The notes beneath the pieces are model-generated. The model saw only the letters and a list, made by a program, of their open reading frames with translations, was not told the origin of the DNA and searched no databases. The position numbers were made by a program, and so were the translations under genes. A DNA stretch of 64,000 nt from Bryobacterales bacterium. GTDB lineage: Bacteria; Acidobacteriota; Terriglobia; Bryobacterales; Bryobacteraceae. Location: assembly GCA_019261985.1 (NCBI GenBank), contig JAFAQY010000091.1, forward strand, positions 45,079 to 109,078. The letters are read 5' to 3'. This document shows, in pieces, positions 36,467 through 43,942 of this stretch. How positions within the stretch are numbered: position 1 is the stretch's first letter; every line of letters begins with the position of its first letter.

Positions 36467-37380
36467 GATCGTCCGTTTTTGCCGCCGCCATTCTGCTGGC
36501 CGCATGCTCGCACCCGGCGCCGCCCGGTCCCAAAATCGACCCCGCCCTGGCGGGAATGATTCCGGCCGGCACTGTGTTGATGGCCGGAGTGCGGCTGGAA
36601 GCTATCCAAAAGACGCCCATCTATCAAAAGCACTTGGCCCACCTGAGCGTCGGGGCGATCGACCGCTTTGCCGAGCAGATGAAGATCGATCCGCGCAAAG
36701 ACCTTTGGGAACTACTTTATGTTTCGAACGGGAAGCTGAACGCCCTAATGGGTCGTGGCAAATTCTCAGACGAGTCGGAGCCCCGCATTGAATCGAAAGG
36801 CGCTAACCGGTTCGGGTACAAGGGATTTAATCTTATTGGGGATGAAAACACGGCAGTGCTGCTCGTCGGTCCCACTGTCGCAGCAATCGGGGACACCCCG
36901 GAACTTAAAGCTTTGGTTGATGCCCGGGATCAATCGCCCGGTCCACCGCCTGCGATGGCAGGGGTTCTGAAGCAAGTCTCTTCCGAAGCGCATGCTTGGG
37001 TCGCGTATTCCGGAGGGCCGCTAAGTCTGCCGATCCCGGCAACAGGTAACCTCTCGAATATCAATAACATCATTGCGGCGGTTCAAACCGGAAGTTTCTA
37101 TCTGGATTTGCGCATGGGGTTCTCCGCCGTGGGCTCGGGAACTTCGAAAACCGAAAAGGACGCGCAGGATTTGGAAGGCGGGCTGAAGGCGCTGGTGGGC
37201 TTGGGCCGCCTCTCAACCTCCGATAAACGCCCCGACCTTCAGCGGATCTGGGACGGAATTCGCATCACTGAGCAGGATCGGAACGTGAAGATCTACATTG
37301 ACCAGCCGGATGAGCTTGTAGGAAAGTTTCTGGACTTGACGGCCGGGCGTTTACCGGGCGTGTCCGGATCGCAGAAGTGA
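36463..37380 (+). CDS. Hypothetical lipoprotein
   Basis: A 305-residue protein with a lipobox ([22 protein letters not shown]), so it is probably lipid-anchored. The rest has two similar-looking alpha/beta parts (PAGTVLMAGVRLEAIQKTPIYQKHL..., ending with KIYIDQPDELVGKFLDLTAGRL). This is the style of an acidobacterial family predicted to resemble a repeated DUF3352/phage-like fold. I do not recognise a function. Its start codon overlaps the dipeptidase stop (ATGA), so it probably works with, or is at least co-made with, that enzyme. Confidence 0.75.
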   Translation: MRSSVFAAAILLAACSHPAPPGPKIDPALAGMIPAGTVLMAGVRLEAIQKTPIYQKHLAHLSVGAIDRFAEQMKIDPRKDLWELLYVSNGKLNALMGRGKFSDESEPRIESKGANRFGYKGFNLIGDENTAVLLVGPTVAAIGDTPELKALVDARDQSPGPPPAMAGVLKQVSSEAHAWVAYSGGPLSLPIPATGNLSNINNIIAAVQTGSFYLDLRMGFSAVGSGTSKTEKDAQDLEGGLKALVGLGRLSTSDKRPDLQRIWDGIRITEQDRNVKIYIDQPDELVGKFLDLTAGRLPGVSGSQK

Positions 37381-37388
37381 GGGATCGC

Positions 37389-37658
37389 TCAACCGGCCGG
37401 TTCGAGGAGGATCGGAATGCCCGTGATGATCGAATAAAGGACGTCCGGATCGAAATCCGCGCCGTTCGGCCAAATGATCGTCCCTAGATTTGCATCGACG
37501 TGAAGTTGCCCAAAGTAGGACGGGTCCTTCAACGGAGCAAACACTTCCCGGAACTTCAAGTGAGGCTGCAAATCGACAACGCCTTCGCGTCCGTCTTCGA
37601 ACCTGATCCAGACCCGGTAACCATCCAGGGCGCGGGCCTGGATGACATCTTTCAGCAT
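37389..37658 (-). CDS. DUF2442 domain protein
   Basis: An 89-residue small cytoplasmic protein with the DUF2442 pattern: VWIRFEDGREGVVDLQPHLKF, then FAPLKDPSYFGQLHVDANLGTIIWPNGADFDPDVLY. Genes of this family are very often paired with DUF4160 proteins and are suspected toxin-antitoxin or regulatory modules. No DUF4160 partner is present here. The 83 nt toward the ferredoxin gene only encode a short tail-like frame (KLDVPDLTPAEAELKPIAPLE) lacking a start. That may be the remnant of a lost partner, which is a guess. Confidence 0.8.
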   Translation of the reverse strand: MLKDVIQARALDGYRVWIRFEDGREGVVDLQPHLKFREVFAPLKDPSYFGQLHVDANLGTIIWPNGADFDPDVLYSIITGIPILLEPAG

Positions 37659-37741
37659 GGGTTATTCCAGTGGCGCAATTGGTTTCAGCTCGGCTTCTGC
37701 TGGCGTCAGATCAGGCACGTCTAACTTATACCCAGCGGCTT

Positions 37742-38131
37742 CTACTTCTTGCCGACCGGAATCGCGTCGCCCAAATTCATCGACCCGCCACCCTCGCTCA
37801 CATAGTTCCGGTTCCATGCTGGAATCTCCAGCGTGACGTCGCCATTCACTACGGCCTGGCAGCCCAGGCGCGAGTGGCGAGTCACGCCGGCGGCCATATC
37901 TACGCGATCGAGTTCGTCGTCATCCGGCTCGGAAAGATTCTCTTCGCCCTCTTTGATGACTACGTGGCAGGTCGTGCAGGCGCAGCTTCCGCCGCAGGCG
38001 TGCTCGAGCTGAATGCCGAAGTTTAGCGCCACGTCAAGGATGGATTCCGGCTTGCCGTGGTCGGCGTAGGGGAGTTCGCCATGTTCGAACTCGACGGTGC
38101 GGTCGAGGTTTGTGAAAGTGACCTTTGGCAA
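37742..38131 (-). CDS. fdx: ISC-type [2Fe-2S] ferredoxin
   Basis: A 129-residue plant/vertebrate-type ferredoxin. Cluster ligands are in EHACGGSCACTTCHVV (C-x5-C-x2-C spacing) with the fourth Cys in HSRLGCQAVV, the arrangement of adrenodoxin/Fdx proteins that serve iron-sulfur cluster assembly or P450s. The C-terminus is about 15 residues longer than in E. coli Fdx (VSEGGGSMNLGDAIPVGKK). ATG at 38131 is preceded by a weak ribosome-binding site. No isc or suf genes are adjacent in this window, so the electron partner is unknown. Confidence 0.92.
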   Translation of the reverse strand: MPKVTFTNLDRTVEFEHGELPYADHGKPESILDVALNFGIQLEHACGGSCACTTCHVVIKEGEENLSEPDDDELDRVDMAAGVTRHSRLGCQAVVNGDVTLEIPAWNRNYVSEGGGSMNLGDAIPVGKK

Positions 38132-38156
38132 GTTCTATTTTATCAAGGGGACGCCG

Positions 38157-38609
38157 CTACTGCGGTAAGAAGCCGTGGTCGATAACCTTTTCAAGCGGCC
38201 AGCGCGTGTAGGCTGTGCGCTTGGGCAAATGCGTTTGCTGAAGCGCTTGCCGATATGCCTTGTCATAGCATTTGTCGAACTTTTCTTTCAGAACGCCGCG
38301 CAGGCTTGGAAAATCATCGAGCAGCGAGTCTATCTCAGCACGGGAGTTGGAAATCGAATCCTCCCATGACAGTGACCGGCGCTCCGGCTGGATCTCCCAT
38401 TTAATTAAGTGCATCTGCACGTTCCTCAGATGCGATAGCAAGGAATGCTGGAAGCTTCGTCCCAAATCGCGGATCTCCTCGGCAAGGTGGTCCCAGTCGA
38501 GTGCCGAGGCATCGCGCTTCTCCAGCCGCTCGGCCATTTTTTCAGTCCACGCTATGAAATCCTGGTCGTATAGCGATTCCGGCTGGACGGGGATGGAATG
38601 CGTCGCCAT
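38157..38609 (-). CDS. DUF29 family protein
   Basis: A 150-residue helical protein matching DUF29: SLYDQDFIAWTEKMAERLEKRDASALDWDHLAEEIRDLGRS at the start, LLSHLRNVQMHLIKWEIQPERRSLSWEDSI in the middle, and a C-terminal Arg/Lys-rich end (RTAYTRWPLEKVIDHGFLP). The family is abundant in cyanobacteria and acidobacteria, often near mobile DNA, and has no established function. It lies alone between the ferredoxin gene and the divergent GDP-mannose dehydratase gene. Confidence 0.88.
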   Translation of the reverse strand: MATHSIPVQPESLYDQDFIAWTEKMAERLEKRDASALDWDHLAEEIRDLGRSFQHSLLSHLRNVQMHLIKWEIQPERRSLSWEDSISNSRAEIDSLLDDFPSLRGVLKEKFDKCYDKAYRQALQQTHLPKRTAYTRWPLEKVIDHGFLPQ

Positions 38610-38672
38610 GTTTGCCTCTGTTCCTATTGCACCACGGACTACGTTGCACTGTTTATACTGTAGTGTTCAAGC

Positions 38673-39716
38673 ATGAAAAAAGCTCTCATTTCCGGCATTA
38701 CCGGGCAGGACGGGTCGTTTCTCGCCGAGTTGTTGTTGGCGAAAGACTACGAGGTGCACGGTATCGTGCGCCGCGCCTCTACTTTTAATACAGACCGGCT
38801 GGACCCAATTTACGCCGACCCCCACGAGCATGGAACCGCGCTGTTCCTCCACTACGGGGACGTCACCGATGGCGCGAGCCTGCGCCACATTCTCGAAAAA
38901 GCGCAGCCCGACGAAATCTACAACTTAGCCGCGCAGTCTCATGTTCGGGTCAGCTTCGATCAGGCGGAATACACCGCCGACGTGGTCGCGACCGGAACGC
39001 TGCGCCTGCTTGAGGCCGTGCGAGATTTTGCCAGAAATGGCCGTGACGTGCGTTTTTACCAGGCCGGTTCGTCGGAAATGTTCGGCGCGGCCAAACCGCC
39101 GCAGGGGGAAACCACACCTTTTTACCCGCGCAGCCCGTATGCGGCGAGCAAAGTCGCCGCGCACTGGTACGCCGTAAATTACCGCGAGGCATACGGATTA
39201 TTTATTTGCAATGGAATTTTATTCAATCATGAGTCGCCCCGGCGTGGGGAGACATTTGTCACGCGCAAAATCACGCGTGCTCTCACGCGCATCAAACTCG
39301 GCCTGCAAAAGAAACTCTTTTTAGGAAATCTGGATGCCCGGCGCGATTGGGGGTACGCGGGAGATTACGTGGAAGCCATGTGGCTGATGCTGCAGCAGCC
39401 CTCGCCCGACGATTACGTGGTTGCCACCGGTGAATCGTACTCGGTACGCGAGTTTTTGGAAGTCGCTGCCTCGTATTGCGGTATTGATTGGACGCGTTGC
39501 GTTGAGATGGACCCCCGCTATTTACGACCCACTGAGGTTGATTTTTTGCAGGGCGATTCATCGAAGGCGCAGTCGCGCCTCGGATGGAAGCCGCGCGTCG
39601 GCTTCGAGGAGCTGGTGCGCATGATGGTGGAACACGATCTCGAGCTCGCGCGACAGGAAAAGACGCTCTGGGAGGCCGGCCACAAAGTAGTGCAGCGCGG
39701 CCTCTCACACGGATAA
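38673..39716 (+). CDS. gmd: GDP-mannose 4,6-dehydratase
   Basis: A 347-residue extended SDR that converts GDP-D-mannose to GDP-4-keto-6-deoxymannose, the precursor of GDP-fucose, GDP-rhamnose and GDP-perosamine. The NADP site [15 protein letters not shown], the catalytic triad region [43 protein letters not shown] (Ser/Thr, Tyr-x-x-x-Lys), and [20 protein letters not shown] are all diagnostic. A TATACT -10-like box lies at 38654-38659, directly upstream. It may supply a 6-deoxysugar for the glycosyltransferases of the 47.9-52.7 kb cluster, but it is 4 kb away and not in the same operon, so this is only a possibility. Confidence 0.95.
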   Translation: MKKALISGITGQDGSFLAELLLAKDYEVHGIVRRASTFNTDRLDPIYADPHEHGTALFLHYGDVTDGASLRHILEKAQPDEIYNLAAQSHVRVSFDQAEYTADVVATGTLRLLEAVRDFARNGRDVRFYQAGSSEMFGAAKPPQGETTPFYPRSPYAASKVAAHWYAVNYREAYGLFICNGILFNHESPRRGETFVTRKITRALTRIKLGLQKKLFLGNLDARRDWGYAGDYVEAMWLMLQQPSPDDYVVATGESYSVREFLEVAASYCGIDWTRCVEMDPRYLRPTEVDFLQGDSSKAQSRLGWKPRVGFEELVRMMVEHDLELARQEKTLWEAGHKVVQRGLSHG

Positions 39717-39812
39717 GTGGGGCAGCTTGCCAAGCTGCGGCGGGTTGCCAACCCGCCTGCCGACCTTTTCACCAGCCGGCGCACAGCCGGATAGCATCCG
39801 GCCCCACCGGGC
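39717..39812. repeat. REP-like hairpin cluster between convergent genes
   Basis: Consecutive inverted repeats (GCAGCTT-GCC-AAGCTGC, GGCGGGTT-GCC-AACCCGCC, AGCCGG...CCGGCT type) fill the gap between gmd and the molybdoenzyme gene, which converge here. They may serve as a bidirectional terminator. Confidence 0.6.
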
Positions 39813-39817
39813 GCGAC

Positions 39818-42148
39818 TCAGGCCTTCAGCACGGCCTGCACATACTCCGGCTTCAGCGGAAGCCGCCGTACGATCTTTCCGGTCGCATCGAACAGCGCCG
39901 AGGCAATCGCCGGCGCCGCTAACGCATTCGCCGCTTCTGAGCCGCCGCCATAAGTCCCCACTTCGGGTTTGTTCACCAGCACCACTTTAATCTCCGGTAG
40001 CTCCGACATCTTCAAGATGGGATAAGTCCTCCAGTCGCGGGTAGTAATTCCGCTCTCATCGAACTGGAGTTCTTCCAGTAGCGCAATGCTGACGCCCATC
40101 ACCGTGCCGCCTTCCACCTGCCGTTTAAGCTGCATCGGATTCACGACGATGCCGGGGTCCACTGCTACCGTGACCTTCTCCACCGTGATTGCCCCCGTCG
40201 CGGGGGTAACAGCAATCTGGGCTACGCAAGCCCAATAAGTCGCTGAGCGGAACATCACCGACACGCCTTGTCCGCGCACTGCCGCGCCGCTGCCCTTGGC
40301 ACGCGGCGATGGACGTGTCTCCCAGCCCGATGCGTCGCGGACTGCCTTCAGCACGCCGATCGCGCGCTCCTCTTTCGCGTGATCGATGCGGAATTGAATC
40401 GCGTCCGCTCCGGCCAGCGCCGCCGCTTCGCTTACAGCCAGCTCGCGCGGGAAGTTCTGCTGGAACTGACCCGGTGTGCGCATGCTATGATCGCGAAGCC
40501 CCACCGCGAGCGGCGATGCCTTCTGCCCCACCTGGAACGTCCCGCGTCCGCGCTCTACGATGTTCACCACGCCGTCGTAAATCCACGGGTCCTGAATATC
40601 GTTCACCGTCGATCCGATGAACACGCCGTTCTCATTGGGCGCCGCCATGGTCGGCAGCCCGGCGAGGACCGCGCCAATAGGGCGGTCGTCCTGCATCGCG
40701 GGCATGTAGTGGTCGATTTGATAGGCGATCATCTTGCCTTTGGAATCGAGGCCGATTTCGACATCGGACATCGCTGCCGGAGATTGCGTCGACCACTGGA
40801 AATCTTCCGGTCGCATCCACTGCACGCGAACCGGTTTGCCGACTGCCTGCGAAAGAATCACGGCTTCATCCTCGGCGCCGGCGTTCCCGCCATTGGAACG
40901 TCCATAATGGCCCGGACCGGAAAACGTGCGCACGATGATGTTGTCGGGCGAGGTCGAAAGCATTTGCGCGATCTCCCCCCGCAACGCCTGCGGATTTTGG
41001 TTGTGCGTATAAATGTAGACCGTGCCATCCTTGCGAACATCGGCCATGGCCATTGTCGGGCCCATGGGCGCATGTTTCATGAACGGCATCTGATATGTGG
41101 CCGTGAGCTTTTTCGCAGCTTTTGCCATCTCGGGCGAGACATCGTCTTTCGATTTTTCGCTCTTGGTGACGCGCGTGGTCTTCCAGTCGGCATCGCGCTT
41201 GAAGTAATCGAACAGCCGCGCGTGGCCGGGCAGTCCTTTCCAATCCTTCCACTTCGTCGCGGCGGCCACTTGCTGCGAGGCTTTGATGGCTTCCCACTCC
41301 GTCGGCGCGACCACTCCCACCAGATTTCCTTTCACTACCACTTGCGCATTCGGAAACTTGGCCTTATCCAACTGCCCCACCGAAACGAGAGTCGATCCCA
41401 GGCTCTTTGGGTGCACCATCCGGGCATGCATCATATCGGGGAGGCGCACGTCCACGGCCCACTGCTCCTTGGCGGCGACTTTGGACGCTGTCACCGAATT
41501 CCGGAACGATTTTCCGATGACCGTATATTCGCTGACCGGCTTCATCGGAGGATTGCCGTCCACCACCAAGCCCAGGGGGCTTAACAAATCGCCCTTTACG
41601 GGAATGGTGAGCTTCAATTGCTGCCCTTTCACCAGGTCGCCGTAGGTCATGCTTTTTCCGCCGCCGGAGACGACTCCGTCTTTGACGGAAATCTGGGCCT
41701 TTGGAACTCCGAGCCTTTGCGACGCCAGATCCAGCAACGCCTGGTGCGTGTAAGCGGCGGCCTTGCGAATATTGGGCGCTCCGCTGCCGAGAAAATCGAA
41801 GGCGCCGCTGCCATCGGGTGTCCGGTCCGTGTCGCCCATCACTACCGTCGTGATCGAATCGAACGAAGCGTTCAGTTCTTCAGCCACGATCTGCCGGTAT
41901 GCCGTAAACGTAGTGCTTTGTCCGAAATCGCTTTTTCCCGTTCGGATAAGAATCGTATTGTCGGGATGAATTTCGATCCAGGATTCAGGCAGACTCGCGT
42001 CGAGCGTGTTCTTCATGGTCGCCGCCCGAGCCGCGTTTTTCAGCCCATCCGCGCCGACCAACCCGAAGCCGACGAACAGCGCGCCGCCGGCTCTTACGAA
42101 GTTGCGGCGAGTTAAGGCAGCCCCAAAGACATTCACTTCGCTTTTCAT
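39818..42148 (-). CDS. Xanthine-oxidase-family molybdoenzyme large subunit (IorB-like)
   Basis: A 776-residue molybdopterin-cytosine-dinucleotide-binding subunit similar to isoquinoline 1-oxidoreductase beta subunit and membrane-bound aldehyde dehydrogenase. A twin-arginine signal is present (TRRNFVRAGGALFVGFGLVGADG), so the folded enzyme goes to the periplasm. Motifs include ESWIEIHPDNTILIRTGKSDFGQSTTF, GPTMAMADVR, FSGPGHYGRSNGG and the C-terminal YGGGSEAANALAAPAIASALFDATG holding the catalytic Glu region. It hydroxylates an aldehyde or N-heterocycle using water. It overlaps the [2Fe-2S] subunit gene by 4 nt. The cytochrome c subunit that often completes such enzymes is not next to it. Confidence 0.9.
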   Translation of the reverse strand: MKSEVNVFGAALTRRNFVRAGGALFVGFGLVGADGLKNAARAATMKNTLDASLPESWIEIHPDNTILIRTGKSDFGQSTTFTAYRQIVAEELNASFDSITTVVMGDTDRTPDGSGAFDFLGSGAPNIRKAAAYTHQALLDLASQRLGVPKAQISVKDGVVSGGGKSMTYGDLVKGQQLKLTIPVKGDLLSPLGLVVDGNPPMKPVSEYTVIGKSFRNSVTASKVAAKEQWAVDVRLPDMMHARMVHPKSLGSTLVSVGQLDKAKFPNAQVVVKGNLVGVVAPTEWEAIKASQQVAAATKWKDWKGLPGHARLFDYFKRDADWKTTRVTKSEKSKDDVSPEMAKAAKKLTATYQMPFMKHAPMGPTMAMADVRKDGTVYIYTHNQNPQALRGEIAQMLSTSPDNIIVRTFSGPGHYGRSNGGNAGAEDEAVILSQAVGKPVRVQWMRPEDFQWSTQSPAAMSDVEIGLDSKGKMIAYQIDHYMPAMQDDRPIGAVLAGLPTMAAPNENGVFIGSTVNDIQDPWIYDGVVNIVERGRGTFQVGQKASPLAVGLRDHSMRTPGQFQQNFPRELAVSEAAALAGADAIQFRIDHAKEERAIGVLKAVRDASGWETRPSPRAKGSGAAVRGQGVSVMFRSATYWACVAQIAVTPATGAITVEKVTVAVDPGIVVNPMQLKRQVEGGTVMGVSIALLEELQFDESGITTRDWRTYPILKMSELPEIKVVLVNKPEVGTYGGGSEAANALAAPAIASALFDATGKIVRRLPLKPEYVQAVLKA

Positions 42149-42672
42149 GCCTTACCTCCCTTCGCCATGGTGGTTGACGCCAATTGCACAGCCGCAATGA
42201 TCGCGGTGTAGCTTCCACAACGGCACAGGTGCGGCGAAGGACCGTCGGTTGTAAACGCTTCCTTGATCTGGGGCACGCTCGGCATGGGCAAGCGTTCCAG
42301 GAGTTCGGTGGCTTTGATCATCATGCCGTTCTGGCAGAACCCGCACAGCGGCACTTGTTCCTCGATCCAGGCCTGCTGAACGGGATGCAACGTCTTTTCG
42401 GCATCGGCTTGCGAAAGGTTCTTTTGCTTCGCCCAACGCGCGGGCAGACCCTCAAGCGTGGTGATCTCTTTACCGGCCACCACCGCAAGAGTGGTTACGC
42501 AGGACCGGATCTCTTTGCCGTCCAGCAGCACCGAGCAAGCTCCGCATTGCGCAAGACCGCAGCCGAACTGCGGACCCGATAACTGAAGCTCGTTTCGCAG
42601 AACGTAAAGTAGAGGCGTGTCAGCCGGCGCCTGGACTTCACGTTTGACTCCGTTCACGACAAGAGTGGCCAT
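42145..42672 (-). CDS. [2Fe-2S] subunit of the molybdoenzyme (IorA-like)
   Basis: A 175-residue electron-transfer subunit. The plant-type cluster is bound by QFGCGLAQCGACSVLLDGKEIRSC and the second, alpha-helical cluster by VPLCGFCQNGMMIKA...HLCRCGSYTAI, exactly the two-cluster pattern of xanthine-oxidase-family small subunits. It has no signal of its own and would be exported together with the Tat-dependent large subunit. The gene is upstream of and overlaps it (ATGA), giving a two-gene operon. The start at 42672 follows AAAGGAGT at good spacing. Confidence 0.93.
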   Translation of the reverse strand: MATLVVNGVKREVQAPADTPLLYVLRNELQLSGPQFGCGLAQCGACSVLLDGKEIRSCVTTLAVVAGKEITTLEGLPARWAKQKNLSQADAEKTLHPVQQAWIEEQVPLCGFCQNGMMIKATELLERLPMPSVPQIKEAFTTDGPSPHLCRCGSYTAIIAAVQLASTTMAKGGKA

Positions 42673-42799
42673 CAGAAACTCCTTTGAAAGAAGAGTACCG
42701 CCAAATGGCTTCAGTTTAGCAGTCTTAAAGGCGTTTGTGGGCCATCGAGAACGGATATTTGAAAGGAGGCACCGCGCCGGCGTCGGATGGCGGCGGAAA

Positions 42800-43465
42800 T
42801 CACCAGATCCCCGGCACTATACGATACCGGGTCACTGTAGCGTATTCCTCGTATCCGGGTAGTTCGCGGCGAAGTGTTTGGTCCTCCAGGGCAGTGCGCC
42901 ATAGAAACAGGATGGCAATCAACGCCGCTAATCCTAAATTCCACATGGAACCCAAAATTAGCGCGATGGACGCATGCAAGAAAATTAATCCTACATACAT
43001 CGGGTGCCGTACGAAACGATAGGGTCCAGACACGACGACGTGATGACCGCGGTCGACTTGAATTCTTACACTGCTCTCGGCATGAGGATTTTCGACGAGA
43101 ACCCAAGTGATTACCGTGGCTGCAATCATGAACAGGATGATTCCGGGATACACCGCCGCCAGTGGGATCGGAGCGCCATTAAACCTCTTATCCACACCGG
43201 CGATAATCGGTTGAAGGATGGTGAGAGATAAAAAGACACGCAAGAACATTTTGTCGAAGGATTTCGTGTCCTGGCGTATTGGCTTTTCACGCTGCTCCAG
43301 TAAACCGGGATTCAGTCGGTTGATGATTACTCGACAGATGATGAGAGCCCCAAGATAAAGGAAAGTACAGACCCAGCCGCGTCCCCACGTGAGGTTCCCG
43401 GAACCGCCAAACAGAGAGATTAACCACCATGCTGGAACGGTCAAAACTTGAAAAAATGATCTCAT
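42800..43465 (-). CDS. Isoprenylcysteine carboxylmethyltransferase-like membrane protein
   Basis: A 221-residue membrane protein with four to five hydrophobic segments. It ends with the conserved ICMT/PEMT pattern VVSGPYRFVRHPMYVGLIFLHASIALILGSMW...EDQTLRRELPGYEEYATVTRYRIVPGIW, in which RHPxYxG and E-x-x-L bind S-adenosylmethionine. Bacterial members methylate unknown, often lipid or quinone-like, substrates. No isoprenylated partner is encoded nearby. It is transcribed away from the NRPS cluster across an AT-rich gap of almost 480 nt. Confidence 0.88.
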   Translation of the reverse strand: MRSFFQVLTVPAWWLISLFGGSGNLTWGRGWVCTFLYLGALIICRVIINRLNPGLLEQREKPIRQDTKSFDKMFLRVFLSLTILQPIIAGVDKRFNGAPIPLAAVYPGIILFMIAATVITWVLVENPHAESSVRIQVDRGHHVVVSGPYRFVRHPMYVGLIFLHASIALILGSMWNLGLAALIAILFLWRTALEDQTLRRELPGYEEYATVTRYRIVPGIW

Positions 43466-43942
43466 TTACCGGTGTGGAGTGATAAATCTGTTTGTATATA
43501 CTCGCATAAACTTTCAAATACAACTCTGGAATTAGTCGTTATGTATAATCGCGCAAAATCACGTTGTCATTGCTTCTTCAAACATCATTTCAAAAATATT
43601 CTCACGGAAATGCGCGCGACGTCAATACCGTTGCTCCACGAGATAGCCCCAATCAAGTTTTATTATCATCTCGATTATTTTTATGGATTAGGGCGCGGAT
43701 CGGCCCACCGAACCCCGCGGACAGGCGTCACGCTCAATTGGCTTCCAGGGATTCATTATTGTCAATAGTTTCGAAATACTCCCTAATTACAGAAATAAAA
43801 TTTCTATTCTTATGTTTAATACTGCCAAATGGCGGTCGATTGTCCGTGCTCTTTACCGTAATCTTGGTAAACAAGAAATCACGGCAGTCCAAGCTGGGTA
43901 ATGTTCGAGCGATGGCCGTAAGGGATTGAAAAGGAAGCTGTG
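43466..43942. other. AT-rich control region upstream of the NRPS cluster
   Basis: About 477 nt that are clearly lower in GC than the surroundings, with short A/T runs (for example TTTATTATCATCTCGATTATT). A TATAAT hexamer at 43544-43549 would give a leader of about 390 nt, with no good -35 at the standard distance. Open frames here lack ribosome-binding sites. It probably contains the promoter and regulatory sites of the following six-gene cluster. Confidence 0.5.

Noticed and set aside
39717..39812. tRNA or structured RNA gene
   Set aside because: The hairpins are simple palindromes without cloverleaf features; no tRNA was recognised anywhere in the window.
43472..43929. Two open frames in the AT-rich region before the NRPS
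   Set aside because: No ribosome-binding site, no family motif, and composition that follows the AT-rich DNA rather than protein-coding bias.
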